DNA from: Niastella koreensis GR20-10
GTDB taxonomy: Bacteria; Bacteroidota; Bacteroidia; Chitinophagales; Chitinophagaceae
NCBI RefSeq assembly: GCF_000246855.1
Contig: NC_016609.1
Location: forward strand, 930,001 to 994,000
DNA length: 64,000 nt
Direction: 5' to 3'
Part shown: positions 35,863-43,829 of the stretch, piece by piece
How positions within the stretch are numbered: position 1 is the stretch's first letter
Layout of the letters: each line of letters begins with the position of its first letter
Notes under the pieces: generated by a model
Database searches by the model: none
Told to the model about the DNA's origin: nothing
Seen by the model: only the letters and a program-made list of their open reading frames with translations
Made by a program: the position numbers and the translations under genes

Positions 35863-37020
35863 ATGCAACTGAGAAATTTAATACATAAAGCAAAGGGTCT
35901 GACAGCAATAGTCAATACACCTTTGACCCTGATCGCAGGCATCGGCCTGATGGCTTTATTACCCGCCTGTAATTCAACCAATGGGGAAGAGGCCCCCAAA
36001 AATAAAGTGGAAGCCCCTGCTGTTCCGGCAGTAGAAACAGTGCCGCTGCAAAAAGGCATGTTGTCCACCAGTTTATCAATACCCGGCGAGTTAATTGCAT
36101 TTCAACAGGTTGACCTGTATGCAAAAGAAAACAGCTTTGTAAAGAAGTTGTATGCCGATGTGGGCACTGAAGTAAAAGCAGGCCAGTTGCTGGCTACCAT
36201 GGAAGCACCCGAACTGACTTCATTGGAATCTGCCGCCCAATCAAGATTGAAATCGCAGGAAGCTATATACATCGCCAGCAAGGCCAATTACGACCGGTTG
36301 CTGGAAACGAGCAAAACGCCCGGTACCGTTTCGCAAAACGACCTGGACCAGGCCATGGCAAAAAAGAACTCTGATTTTGCCCAGTGGGATGCGGCAAAAG
36401 CGCAATCGCGCGAAATTGCCGACAGAAAAGGATATTTAGAGATCAGGGCGCCTTTTAACGGCGTGATCACTACCCGTAACGTCAACCCCGGCGCCTATGT
36501 AGGCCCTTCGGGTAAAGGTTCTGAGTTCCCGCTGTTCACCTTGCAGGAACAAAAGAAACTGCGTCTGGTTATTTATGTGCCCGAAGCTTATACCGGTTAC
36601 CTCGATCAACAGGATAAAGTGAACTTTACCGTAAATGCATTCCCCAACGAAAAATTCACGGCCCAGGTAAAAAGGCTGGCCGGCGCACTGGACCTCAAGT
36701 TGCGTTCACAACGCATTGAGATGGATGTGGCCAACGAGAAAAAAAGATTATTGCCCGGCATGGTATCGAGCGTAATCATTCCTTTATCAACCAAAGACAG
36801 TTCTTTCATTTTGCCCAAATCGGCTGTTGTTAGCTCACAGGAAAGAGTGTTTGTGATCAAGGTCGTAAATGGCAAAGCGGAGTGGGTTGATGTGAAGAAG
36901 GGCCGGGAAAATGATGGTAAGGTGGAGGTGTTTGGTGAGTTGACTGGTGGTGATACTATTGTGAAAACAGGGAGCGAGGAAGTTAGAGACGGGAGTACGG
37001 TTAATGTGAAGAAGGGATAG
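35863..37020 (+). CDS. RND efflux periplasmic adaptor (membrane-fusion protein)
   Basis: A 385-residue lipoprotein adaptor that links the inner-membrane pump to the outer-membrane channel. A hydrophobic signal ends at the lipobox LLPAC with Cys 36. The lipoyl half-motifs are VDLYAKENSFVKKLYADVGTEVKAGQLLATME and GYLEIRAPFNGVITTRNVNPGAYV, with a helical hairpin between them (SRLKSQEAIYIASKANYDRL). A beta-barrel and membrane-proximal domain follow. It is the third gene of the operon, which is an unusual position since adaptors often come before the pump. Its stop codon lies at the start of a GTTGATAG word array, followed by a terminator. Confidence 0.9.
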   Translation: MQLRNLIHKAKGLTAIVNTPLTLIAGIGLMALLPACNSTNGEEAPKNKVEAPAVPAVETVPLQKGMLSTSLSIPGELIAFQQVDLYAKENSFVKKLYADVGTEVKAGQLLATMEAPELTSLESAAQSRLKSQEAIYIASKANYDRLLETSKTPGTVSQNDLDQAMAKKNSDFAQWDAAKAQSREIADRKGYLEIRAPFNGVITTRNVNPGAYVGPSGKGSEFPLFTLQEQKKLRLVIYVPEAYTGYLDQQDKVNFTVNAFPNEKFTAQVKRLAGALDLKLRSQRIEMDVANEKKRLLPGMVSSVIIPLSTKDSSFILPKSAVVSSQERVFVIKVVNGKAEWVDVKKGRENDGKVEVFGELTGGDTIVKTGSEEVRDGSTVNVKKG

Positions 37021-37096
37021 TTGATAGAGTTGACGAAGTTGATAGAGGTAAATACGTTAACAGGTTAATACGTTGACAAGTTAACAGGGAAATACA
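37019..37096. repeat. GTTGATAG/GTTAACAG array after the adaptor gene
   Basis: Words of 8 or 9 bases (GTTGATAGA, GTTGACGAA, GTTGATAG, then GTTAACAG, GTTAATAC, GTTGACAA, GTTAACAG) start at the adaptor stop codon. An inverted array of the same words lies at 37226-37309, beyond the terminator. Confidence 0.6.
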
Positions 37097-37128
37097 TTAG
37101 GCAGTTATTGATAAACATAGGAAAAAGC

Positions 37129-37166
37129 AAAAAGCCTCCCGGGAAATCGGGAGGCTTTTATTTTTT
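37129..37166. terminator. strong intrinsic terminator of the efflux operon
   Basis: AAAAAGCCTCCCG and CGGGAGGCTTTTT enclose GGAAAT; the stem is perfect and is followed by TATTTTTT. It sits between convergent units and can serve both. Confidence 0.85.
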
Positions 37167-37225
37167 GATGCTTGAGTTCTTTGGGTTTGCGTTTTTCCTG
37201 TCTGCCGTTTGCCTTCTGCCTTCCT

Positions 37226-37309
37226 TTATCAACTTTATCAACTCCGTCAACGCTATCAACCCTATCAACCTGTCAACAAGTTAACCTTTCAACCTGTCAA
37301 CTATTCTCT
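37226..37309. repeat. inverted TCAACNNNN array running into a coding sequence
   Basis: Nine-base words TCAACTTTA, TCAACTCCG, TCAACGCTA, TCAACCCTA, TCAACCTG, TCAACAAG, then TTAACCTTTCAACCTGTCAAC. It mirrors the array at 37019-37096. Its last 29 bp include the stop and final codons (VDRLKG) of the 106-residue gene. Confidence 0.65.
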
Positions 37310-37601
37310 CATGTAACTGCTTAACAAACTCCGTATTCTCATCATCATTATACGCCCCATATCCATCAACTAAGATACCCAGGGTTCCGGACGGCGCTTC
37401 AATGGCAAATACTACTGCTTCATCTGCCGGGTCGGAGGGGCCTTCAAACCGGTATACTTCTTTGATCTCAAAATCATCGTGGCCAAAATGGGTATCCAGG
37501 TTATCGCTTCGGAGGCGGTTATTACTGATATTAAAATCGTGTGTGTAACCCCGTTTTTTCAGATCGGCCACTGCTTCGGTGATGGTATCGTATGCGTACA
37601 T
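37281..37601 (-). CDS. conserved hypothetical protein (106 aa)
   Basis: A small soluble acidic protein starting MYAYDTITEAVADLKKRGYTHDFN. It continues with IKEVYRFEGPSDPADEAVVFAIEA and GTLGILVDGYGAY. Proteins of this pattern are widespread in Bacteroidota and are often labelled, without real evidence, as phosphoribosylpyrophosphate synthetase; it is far too short for that enzyme and lacks its motifs. It is the last gene of a three-gene minus-strand unit after the dioxygenase and esterase (22 bp gap). The final residues VDRLKG are encoded by GTTGACAG words of the adjacent array. Confidence 0.75.
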   Translation of the reverse strand: MYAYDTITEAVADLKKRGYTHDFNISNNRLRSDNLDTHFGHDDFEIKEVYRFEGPSDPADEAVVFAIEAPSGTLGILVDGYGAYNDDENTEFVKQLHERIVDRLKG

Positions 37602-37623
37602 AAAGAAAGTGTTTAAACCAAAG

Positions 37624-38247
37624 TTAGGATTCTTTGAAGATTAATTCACTTACCTGATTGATCTCATCCTGACTGATGGTATGCCCCATATTCTTATAGA
37701 TCTTTTGCGTAACCTGGGCGTGCATATCCGTCAAAATTGCGGTAGAGGCCAGCACCCGGTGAACCGGAACGTGGGGATCGGGATCGCTGGTGCCAATGAA
37801 CACCGGCGTTCCGGCAAAATCTCCCTTATAATTCTGTAAGTAAAGCTGGTCGCCGATTAATCCGCCGGTAAAAGCAACCACGCCGCCATATTTACCGGCA
37901 TTGCGGGCTACATATTCCAGGGTTAAACAGGCGCCCTGCGAAAAACCCAGGAAATAAATGTTCTCTTTTTTAATACCGCCGGCTTCTATATCCGCCACTA
38001 CTTCTCCCACCACTTTCAGCGCGCCCGATAACCAGGGTTCATTTTCCTGGGGCGCGGCCATAAAAGAATAGGGGTACCAGGTATTATTGGTAGCCTGGGG
38101 TGCAAACAGCGCGAAGTCGTTTACCGGCAAATACTGCGCCAGCCCCAGAATATCTTCCGCACTGCCGCCTCGTCCATGTAACATGACCAATGCTTTTGTG
38201 GCTTCGCCTGTTTGCGTTCCGGCTTTTATAACTTGTTTCGTATGCAT
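37624..38247 (-). CDS. alpha/beta hydrolase, phospholipase/carboxylesterase family (MhqD-like)
   Basis: A 207-residue cytosolic hydrolase. It shows the oxyanion-loop motif LVMLHGRGGSAED, the nucleophile elbow GFSQGA, the acid in GTSDPDPHVP and the catalytic His in NMGHTIS. The length fits the small esterase family that includes MhqD of Bacillus. It starts 1 bp from the stop of the upstream ring-cleaving dioxygenase gene, so the two are translationally close. In Bacillus the MhqO dioxygenase and MhqD hydrolase belong to one quinone/catechol stress regulon, which suggests the same job here. The exact substrate is unknown. Confidence 0.85.
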   Translation of the reverse strand: MHTKQVIKAGTQTGEATKALVMLHGRGGSAEDILGLAQYLPVNDFALFAPQATNNTWYPYSFMAAPQENEPWLSGALKVVGEVVADIEAGGIKKENIYFLGFSQGACLTLEYVARNAGKYGGVVAFTGGLIGDQLYLQNYKGDFAGTPVFIGTSDPDPHVPVHRVLASTAILTDMHAQVTQKIYKNMGHTISQDEINQVSELIFKES

Positions 38248-38248
38248 A

Positions 38249-39184
38249 TTACTGTACCAGTTTGGGTAAATGGTTCACTATGGTTTCCCGGTCGCCTTCA
38301 TACTGCGCAGGCAGTTTCAGGTGGGTACCCAATTCACTTACCGGTTCATCAATGGCAAAACCAGGATTATCTGTAGCCAGTTCAAACAACACACCACCTG
38401 GTTCGCGGAAATACAACGAGTAAAAATAATTTCGGTCTATTTTAGGTGTTATATTATATCCTTTGCTGGCGATCTTCTCCCGGTATTCCATCAGCAACTG
38501 ATCGTTCTTTACGCGAAATGCTACGTGGTGATTGGTACCGCCGGCTACCAGTCCATGGGTAACTTCAGGTTCTTCCACCAGGTCAACGATGGCTGCATTC
38601 TCGATGGCATCGGTTATAAAGCGATACCGGTTACCTTCCTGCTTCAACAGTTTATAACCGAAGATATCGGTTAGAATACTGGCGGTAGGTTTTATATTAC
38701 GAAGGGTTAACACAATACTGTGAAATCCTTTAATGGCTACGTCTTTTTTTATCTCGCTGGTTTCCCAGGGAGTGCGGTTGTCGGCACCGGCTTCCACCAG
38801 TTGAATGCGCAAACCGTCGGGGTCTTCAAAGCGAAGGATCTGTTCGCCGAATTGTTCGTCTACCTGGCCGAAACGTACCTGGTGCTTATCAAAATGATTG
38901 CTCCAGAAATCGAGGCTGCCCTTTGGCACCGCATAACCGATATCGGTAGCCATACCGGTACCTAAACGGCCTGGGTGTACGTGCGTCCAGGGAAAAAAGG
39001 TAAGGATGGTACCAGGGGTGCCATTTTCATTACCATAATAAAAGTGATAGGTGTGGGGGTCGTCAAAATTCACGGTTTTCTTTACCAGTCTTAACCCGAG
39101 TGCTTTTGTGTAAAAGTCATAATTGCGTTGAGCGTCACCGGCTATCGCCGTAATGTGATGGATGCCCAGAATTTTATTGTCCAT
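38249..39184 (-). CDS. ring-cleaving dioxygenase of the VOC family (MhqO-like)
   Basis: A 311-residue enzyme made of two vicinal-oxygen-chelate modules: MDNKILGIHHITAIAGDAQRNYDFYTKALGL and KGFHSIVLTLRNIKPTASILTDIFGY. Likely metal ligands are H9 or H10 in GIHHIT, the His in GGTNHHVAFR and a late Glu in PGGVLFELATD. The protein would cleave or detoxify hydroquinone- or catechol-like rings in the cytosol with Fe or Mn. It is the first gene of a three-gene operon with the esterase and the 106-residue protein. I see no MarR/MhqR regulator gene nearby. Confidence 0.85.
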   Translation of the reverse strand: MDNKILGIHHITAIAGDAQRNYDFYTKALGLRLVKKTVNFDDPHTYHFYYGNENGTPGTILTFFPWTHVHPGRLGTGMATDIGYAVPKGSLDFWSNHFDKHQVRFGQVDEQFGEQILRFEDPDGLRIQLVEAGADNRTPWETSEIKKDVAIKGFHSIVLTLRNIKPTASILTDIFGYKLLKQEGNRYRFITDAIENAAIVDLVEEPEVTHGLVAGGTNHHVAFRVKNDQLLMEYREKIASKGYNITPKIDRNYFYSLYFREPGGVLFELATDNPGFAIDEPVSELGTHLKLPAQYEGDRETIVNHLPKLVQ

Positions 39185-39235
39185 AATTGTTAGTTCTATT
39201 GTGAAAGGCTAAGGTCTGTATGGTTGGCTTTATCC

Positions 39236-39276
39236 GGGTGAAACACCTGCCTTTCAACAGGGGAGGTGTTTCACCC
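39236..39276 (-). terminator. 13-bp perfect hairpin after the first YceI gene
   Basis: GGGTGAAACACCT and AGGTGTTTCACCC form a perfect stem, 12 bp beyond the YceI stop on the minus strand and 52 bp before the dioxygenase start. There is no T-run, so it may be a processing or stability hairpin rather than a full terminator. Confidence 0.5.
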
Positions 39277-39288
39277 AGGCCATGAACA

Positions 39289-39822
39289 TTACGCTTGTTT
39301 TATTAACTGTATTTCAGCAGTAAATTTAATTTCATCACCTACTACTACACTTCCAGCTTCAGTTACTGCGCTCCAGGTTAAACCAAATTCTTTTCTGCTT
39401 ACTTTACCGGTTACAGTAAAACCAGCTTTTGTTTGACCATATGGGTCAACTACCACACCGCCATTCTCAACATTCAGTACTACTGGTTTTGTAATACCTT
39501 TAATGGTCAGATCGCCATATACTTTACCTTCATCACCATTGTTCTCAATTTTGGTGCTTTTAAAGGTAATGTGGTTGTGGTTGGCGGCGCTGAAGAAATC
39601 ATCAGATTTCAGGTGACCGTCTCTTTGCTCGTTATTGGTATCTATAGAAGATACATCGATGCTTACATCAACATTAGCAGGTTTGCTGAAATCATCGCCT
39701 TCGGTTACTGCGTTTACAGCAAAGCTGTTGAAACGTCCGGTAACGGTGCTGATCATAAGGTGTTTTACTTTAAAAGTAATTTCACTGTGCATTGGATCGA
39801 GAGACCATTTAACTTGTGCCAT
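39289..39822 (-). CDS. YceI-family protein 1
   Basis: A 177-residue lipocalin-like protein from ATG 39822 (MAQVKWSLDPMHSEITFKVKHL); an ATG at 39852 would add an unconvincing leader. YceI proteins form a long beta-barrel that binds a polyisoprenoid or fatty amide. Family features are WSLDPMHSEITFKVKHLMIS, the GDLTIKGITKPVVLNVE strand pair and KVSRKEFGLTW. There is no signal peptide, so this is a cytosolic version. A second, diverged YceI gene lies about 340 bp upstream on the same strand, suggesting an old tandem duplication with a repeat element now between them. Confidence 0.88.
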   Translation of the reverse strand: MAQVKWSLDPMHSEITFKVKHLMISTVTGRFNSFAVNAVTEGDDFSKPANVDVSIDVSSIDTNNEQRDGHLKSDDFFSAANHNHITFKSTKIENNGDEGKVYGDLTIKGITKPVVLNVENGGVVVDPYGQTKAGFTVTGKVSRKEFGLTWSAVTEAGSVVVGDEIKFTAEIQLIKQA

Positions 39823-40000
39823 TGTTTGTATTTTTTTGGTTGTTATTATCATTTATTGACTCCACAAATTTCGCCCGTAAACGGGAGATAGAGAATAGTG
39901 ATAGTATGGAATCTGTTGTACATTTTATGGGGAATAGGGTAGAGCTGTGGTTTATAATGGATTAATTGCTGCAAATTAGGAGCCAGGGGAGGAAGGAGCA

Positions 40001-40105
40001 AGTTGATGGCGTTGATAGTGTTGATGGAGTTGATAAAGGAAGAAGAAGTAGGACGTAAGAGGTAAGAAGCTGACGAGTTAACACGTTGACAAGTTAACAT
40101 GTTAA
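40001..40105. repeat. GTTGATNNN / GTTGACAA word array between the two YceI genes
   Basis: Nine-base words GTTGATGGC, GTTGATAGT, GTTGATGGA, GTTGATAAA, then an A/G-rich stretch and GAGTTAACAC, GTTGACAA, GTTAACAT, GTTAAATA. The stretch 39853-40000 before it shows no gene. Confidence 0.6.
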
Positions 40106-40111
40106 ATAATT

Positions 40112-40160
40112 GCGCGAGGCTGTATTGCTCCCCCTCCACCGGAGGGGGCCGGGGAGAGGT
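40112..40160 (-). repeat. joint-like motif plus G/C hairpin after the second YceI gene
   Basis: On the minus strand AGCAATACAGCCTCGCGC (40129-40112) resembles the joint found at other array edges. Beside it CCCCCTCC and GGAGGGGG form a hairpin around ACC, starting just after the YceI stop (40163). A related G-rich block (GGAGGGGCCGGGGGAGG) lies beside the joint copy near 62540. Confidence 0.55.
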
Positions 40161-40162
40161 TC

Positions 40163-40708
40163 CTAGCTGAGCTTCAACAACTGCAAATCACAATGCACCC
40201 TTACCTCATCACTTAACAACAAACCATTCTTGTCGAACAGCTGGTTCCAGGTAATATTAAAATCTTTGCGATTTAGTACGGTATCCATATCAAAGGCCGC
40301 CTTCGTATTGCCCAGGGGGTCGCCACACTTGCCCAAAAAATTAGCAGTGAAGGTAAAAGGGTGTTCTATACCTTTAACAGTTAAGATCCCGTTCACTTCC
40401 AGCTGCTTTTCCTGCTTCGTGTTAACGGCCGTAGATCTGAACTGGATCATGGGAAACTGCCTGGCATCAAAGAAATCGGGCGAACGCAGGTGATTGTCGC
40501 GCTCGTCGTTCCCCGTTGTCAATGAATTAACATATATGGTGAGATTGATCTCGCTATTACAAAAACCATCCTGGCCGCTCACCACGGTTCCTTCAAACTC
40601 CCTGAACCAACCTGATACCGAAGTGATCAACAGGTATTTGGCATCGAACCGGATGGTTGAGTGAATGGGGTCGATGGCCCAGGTTGCTTGTTTTACGCTT
40701 GTACTCAT
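40163..40708 (-). CDS. YceI-family protein 2
   Basis: A 181-residue relative of the neighbouring YceI protein, from ATG 40708 (MSTSVKQATWAIDPIHSTIRFDAKYL). It retains WAIDPIHSTIRFDAKYL, GILTVKGIEHPFTFTANF and TVLNRKDFNITWNQ. It has no signal peptide. It is clearly diverged from the first copy, so it probably binds a different lipid-like ligand. It is the last gene of the run DtxR-type regulator, AraC regulator, YceI on the minus strand, but arrays separate the genes and co-transcription is uncertain. Confidence 0.87.
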   Translation of the reverse strand: MSTSVKQATWAIDPIHSTIRFDAKYLLITSVSGWFREFEGTVVSGQDGFCNSEINLTIYVNSLTTGNDERDNHLRSPDFFDARQFPMIQFRSTAVNTKQEKQLEVNGILTVKGIEHPFTFTANFLGKCGDPLGNTKAAFDMDTVLNRKDFNITWNQLFDKNGLLLSDEVRVHCDLQLLKLS

Positions 40709-40785
40709 AATTTCAAATGTCAAAATAACGGAATATTAGCCCCTAAAGCAATTGATGATCGCAGGATAATGTTGTATAATTCATG

Positions 40786-40928
40786 GCTGCAGGCTCCGAG
40801 CTGCAAGCTGCAAGCCGTAAGCTGTAAGCCGCAAGCTGCAAGCAATACACTTCTGCGCGGTAACCCCAAACCCTGAACTGAGAACTCTGAACTCGGAACT
40901 CTGAACTGGGAATTGAAAACTAAGAACT
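40786..40928. repeat. two heptad arrays with a joint between them, entering the AraC stop codon
   Basis: Nine consecutive 7-mers (40786-40848: GCTGCAG, GCTCCGA, GCTGCAA, GCTGCAA, GCCGTAA and so on) end in the joint AGCAATACACTTCTGCGCGG (40841-40860). A second family follows in phase (40873-40928: CTGAACT, GAGAACT, CTGAACT, CGGAACT, CTGAACT, GGGAATT, GAAAACT, AAGAACT). This second array contains the stop codon and last three codons of the AraC gene. Confidence 0.7.
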
Positions 40929-41792
40929 TTGATTTCTAGCTCTAAAATCGGAAAAGGATTCGCCGGAGGCATTCTTAAAGAACTTACTAAAATGAGCTGT
41001 GTCATCAAATCCCAATTCGTAGGCAATCTCCTTCATGGTAACCCTTGAATACACGGCCTGCCGTTTGGCTTCCAGGATAATGCGTTGTTGAATATGATGG
41101 CTGGCGGGGGAACCGGTTATTTTCTTTACTACTTCATTCAGGTGGTTGGGGGTAACGGCCAGTTCTTCTGCATAATCGGTCACCATTTTTTTGGTAGTGT
41201 ACTGCTTTTCAACCAGTGCAAAGAATTGTTTTACCAGGTCGATGCTTTTTGAATGGGCTTCATTTTCTTTTGGCCGTTCGTATTGCCGGGTAAGGTAGAT
41301 CAGGAATATTTTTAGAAAACCTCGCAGGATCTCGGCCCGCAAAATGAAGAAGTTATTGAACTCTTTCAGCATTCTGTTCACGGCGTCCTGCATTTCTTCA
41401 CCCATATCCCAGCTTACTTTTATCACGGGCGAATTGGAAAAGGTATAGAATAAACCGGTATTGAACAGGAGATCATAATTTTCTTCGGCCCCGCCCAGGA
41501 ACTCTGCCATAAAGGAGATTACATAGCCGTCTATAGGACCGGTTGGTCTCAGGTCATGAACCTGGCCGGGCGTAATACAGTAAACGGTATTGTCTTCCAG
41601 CTCATATTTCTCCAGGTCTATCAAATGGGTGCCACTTCCTTTTTTTACCCAGATGATCGCAAAATAACTGTGCCGGTGAGGACCTTCATTTTGCTGGAAA
41701 CGGTTTTGCGCTATCCATTCCATGGTGTGTATCTCAAAGGGTACATTCACCACCGATTTGTTGAGGTCCAGTATAGGATTGCTTAAGGACAT
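40920..41792 (-). CDS. AraC-family transcriptional regulator
   Basis: A 290-residue regulator. The N-terminal cupin half holds EGPHRHSYFAIIWVKKGSGTHLIDLEKY and CITPGQVHDLRPTGPIDGYVI. The C-terminal half has ADYAEELAVTPNHLNEVVKKITGSPASHHI and MKEIAYELGFDDTAHFSKFFKNASGESFSDFR, so both helix-turn-helix motifs are complete. Its last residues (QSS) and stop codon lie within the GAACTCT heptad array, which may have replaced the native end. It follows the DtxR-type gene by 48 bp on the same strand. The target genes are not evident; the adjacent YceI gene is one candidate. Confidence 0.87.
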   Translation of the reverse strand: MSLSNPILDLNKSVVNVPFEIHTMEWIAQNRFQQNEGPHRHSYFAIIWVKKGSGTHLIDLEKYELEDNTVYCITPGQVHDLRPTGPIDGYVISFMAEFLGGAEENYDLLFNTGLFYTFSNSPVIKVSWDMGEEMQDAVNRMLKEFNNFFILRAEILRGFLKIFLIYLTRQYERPKENEAHSKSIDLVKQFFALVEKQYTTKKMVTDYAEELAVTPNHLNEVVKKITGSPASHHIQQRIILEAKRQAVYSRVTMKEIAYELGFDDTAHFSKFFKNASGESFSDFRARNQSS

Positions 41793-41840
41793 GGTATAAC
41801 TTAAAGAATATCAATAATAAATCATTTTTGTGGTATTATC

Positions 41841-42518
41841 TTATTCGCTGATCAATAAACTGTTGGCTACCTTAAAACTTACCACCACCGATTTTTTCCC
41901 TTTCAGCAACAACGTGTAATTCTTGTCAAATTCTTCCACCTCTTTCACTTTAATGGTATCGCCCAGGGAAAGCCCGATCTTATCGAGGTAATTTAAAAAA
42001 GCGCTGGAGTGATCGGTAACACCGGTGAACTTGCCCTGGCTGCCGGGCGACAAAGCCGCCAGTAATACCGATTTGCTGATGGCGAATACGCCTTTGGCAT
42101 CGGGAATGGGATCGCCATGCGGATCGGTTTTGGGGAAGTCGAGATAGGCGTCCAGTTTGTCTATCAGGTCCTGGCTGTGGATATGCTCCAGTTGTTCGGC
42201 AATGTCATGCACTTCGTCCCAGCGAAACCCCAGTTTATCAACCAGGAACACTTCCCACAACCGGTGCTTGCGGATAATGCCAATGGCCGCCTGTTTTCCT
42301 TTTTCCGTGAGTTTAAATCCTTTTGATTTTTGATAAGCCACCAGTTTTTTGGTGCTCATCTTTTTAAGCATATCGGTAACGGAAGCCATGTGAATGCCCA
42401 GCAACTGCGCCAGGGCCGATGTGGCCACCATTTCCCCGTTAGCTTCCTGTAATTTATAGATGGCTTTCAGATAATTTTCTTCAGCAGATGAATGCACGTG
42501 CGCTCTATTTTGCGGCAA
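41841..42518 (-). CDS. DtxR/MntR-family metal-dependent repressor
   Basis: A 225-residue regulator of iron or manganese genes. The winged helix covers SSAEENYLKAIYKLQE to LLGIHMASVTDMLKKMSTKKLVAYQKSKGFKLTEKG. The dimerisation and metal-binding part has RKHRLWEVFLVDKLGFRWDEVHDIAEQLEHIHSQDLIDKLDAYLDFPKTDPHGDPIP, with the His/Glu/Asp residues typical of DtxR metal sites. A FeoA-like domain follows (about 155-225, VKEVEEFDKNYTLLLKGKKSVVV). With metal bound it should block transcription from TTAGG..CCTAA boxes. Such a box lies 31 bp upstream of its start, in the divergent spacer with the di-haem operon, so it probably controls both directions. Confidence 0.9.
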   Translation of the reverse strand: MPQNRAHVHSSAEENYLKAIYKLQEANGEMVATSALAQLLGIHMASVTDMLKKMSTKKLVAYQKSKGFKLTEKGKQAAIGIIRKHRLWEVFLVDKLGFRWDEVHDIAEQLEHIHSQDLIDKLDAYLDFPKTDPHGDPIPDAKGVFAISKSVLLAALSPGSQGKFTGVTDHSSAFLNYLDKIGLSLGDTIKVKEVEEFDKNYTLLLKGKKSVVVSFKVANSLLISE

Positions 42519-42548
42519 ATTAGGGAAAGATGTACAAAAGCAGTAATA

Positions 42549-42562
42549 TTAGGCTAACCTAA
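42549..42562. promoter_or_regulatory. DtxR-type operator TTAGGCTAACCTAA
   Basis: A palindrome with perfect TTAGG/CCTAA arms and centre CTAA. It fits the core of the DtxR/IdeR consensus (TTAGGTTAGCCTAACCTAA), shortened in the middle. It lies between the divergent DtxR-family gene and the di-haem/Rieske/porin operon. A TATTTTTG element at 42591-42598 (TAnnTTTG type) is about 28 bp downstream on the plus strand, so a repressor bound here could block the operon promoter. Confidence 0.7.
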
Positions 42563-42618
42563 TTATTATTGTTTTGTTGAACTAATTATTTATTTTTGGT
42601 CAACTTTAAACGCTGTTT

Positions 42619-43818
42619 ATGAAAAAGCAATGGCTGGTGATGGGCTCGCTGGTTACTATTATAGTGGCGGCCCTGGCTTGTGACAAGATCCTGCCGGGGA
42701 AGCCGGCCGATGATTCCATTTTGGATGGACCCGTAGACGGATTGACCGGCGAACAGCATCAAATGTTCCTGCGGGGCGATGTGGCGTTTAACGATGATGT
42801 TTTTACTGTGGCAACGGGGTTGGGACCGCTGTTTGTTTCCACCAGCTGTGGCAGCTGTCATGCCGGCGATGGCAAGGGACATCCCTTTACCACTTTAACA
42901 CGGTTTGGGCAAACCGATAGTACCGGTAACAAATTCATGCAGTTTGGCGGACCGCAACTGCAAAACCGCGCCATTCCTTCATTTATGCCGGAACAGATCC
43001 CGGTGGGCGCTACTTTTTCAAAATTCACGCCGCCTGCGAATACGGGGCTGGGTTTCCTCGATGCGGTGCCTGATAAAACGATCCTTTCTTTAGCAGATGA
43101 ACACGATGCCGACGGCGATGGAATATCGGGGCGGGTAAATTGGATAACGCTGCCTCCCTATATAACCTATCGCCCCGGCACCGTGGAGCATAACAATAAA
43201 TATATAGGCCGTTTTGGCAAGAAGGCGGCGGTATACGACCTGATGCAGCAAACCGCCAATGCCTACAACCAGGATATGGGGATTGTATCTACCTATGAAC
43301 CGTACGATTCGTATACCCACGCCGAGATCGATCCTGAGGTGACGAACCAGAAAGTGCTGGACCTGGTATTTTATTTACGAACGCTGAAAGCGCCCATTCC
43401 CCGAAATCAAAACAACCCCGATGTGATCAATGGGAAACAATTGTTCCTGAACACCGGCTGTGCCAAATGTCATGTACCCGAATTAAAAACCGGAGACTAC
43501 GCAATTGCAGCGCTGGCCAATAAAACCTTTCAACCTTATACCGATCTGTTGTTGCACGATATGGGCCCCGGTTTAAATGATGGCTATACCGAAGGCTCGG
43601 CCCTGACCGCCGAATGGCGCACGCCGCCATTATGGGGACTGGGGCTTTCTAAAAATTCGCAGGGCGGACAATACTTCTTACTGCACGACGGGCGCGCCAC
43701 TACCATTTCAGCAGCTATTAAAGCGCATGGCGGCGAAGGACAGTCCAGTAATGCCAGCTTTCAAAAATTATCAGCCACCGATCAGGCCCTGCTGATAAAA
43801 TTTCTTGAATCACTGTAA
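42619..43818 (+). CDS. di-haem c-type cytochrome of the DHOR/DUF1111 family
   Basis: A 399-residue exported redox protein, probably a lipoprotein: the signal ends VAALAC with Cys 21. Two c-type haem sites are visible: C77-GS-C80-H81 and C281-AK-C284-H285. The segment GLGPLFVSTSCGSCHAGDGKG, with later LLHDMGPGLNDG and EWRTPPLWGLG, is the pattern of the di-haem oxidoreductase family (so-called thiol oxidoreductases, related to di-haem peroxidases). The reaction is not known for this family branch. It is the first gene of an operon with a Rieske protein and a porin, behind a DtxR box, so it is probably made when iron or manganese is low and may handle electrons for metal acquisition. Confidence 0.87.
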   Translation: MKKQWLVMGSLVTIIVAALACDKILPGKPADDSILDGPVDGLTGEQHQMFLRGDVAFNDDVFTVATGLGPLFVSTSCGSCHAGDGKGHPFTTLTRFGQTDSTGNKFMQFGGPQLQNRAIPSFMPEQIPVGATFSKFTPPANTGLGFLDAVPDKTILSLADEHDADGDGISGRVNWITLPPYITYRPGTVEHNNKYIGRFGKKAAVYDLMQQTANAYNQDMGIVSTYEPYDSYTHAEIDPEVTNQKVLDLVFYLRTLKAPIPRNQNNPDVINGKQLFLNTGCAKCHVPELKTGDYAIAALANKTFQPYTDLLLHDMGPGLNDGYTEGSALTAEWRTPPLWGLGLSKNSQGGQYFLLHDGRATTISAAIKAHGGEGQSSNASFQKLSATDQALLIKFLESL

Positions 43819-43829
43819 CCAACCATAAA

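Noticed and set aside
37281-37601. Phosphoribosylpyrophosphate synthetase
   Set aside because: The protein has only 106 residues and lacks the PRPP-binding motif; the common label is unsupported.
39849-40139. Minus-strand 96-residue frame between the YceI genes
   Set aside because: Most of it is the translation of GTTGAT/GTTAAC word arrays and a G/C hairpin; no start context or homology features.
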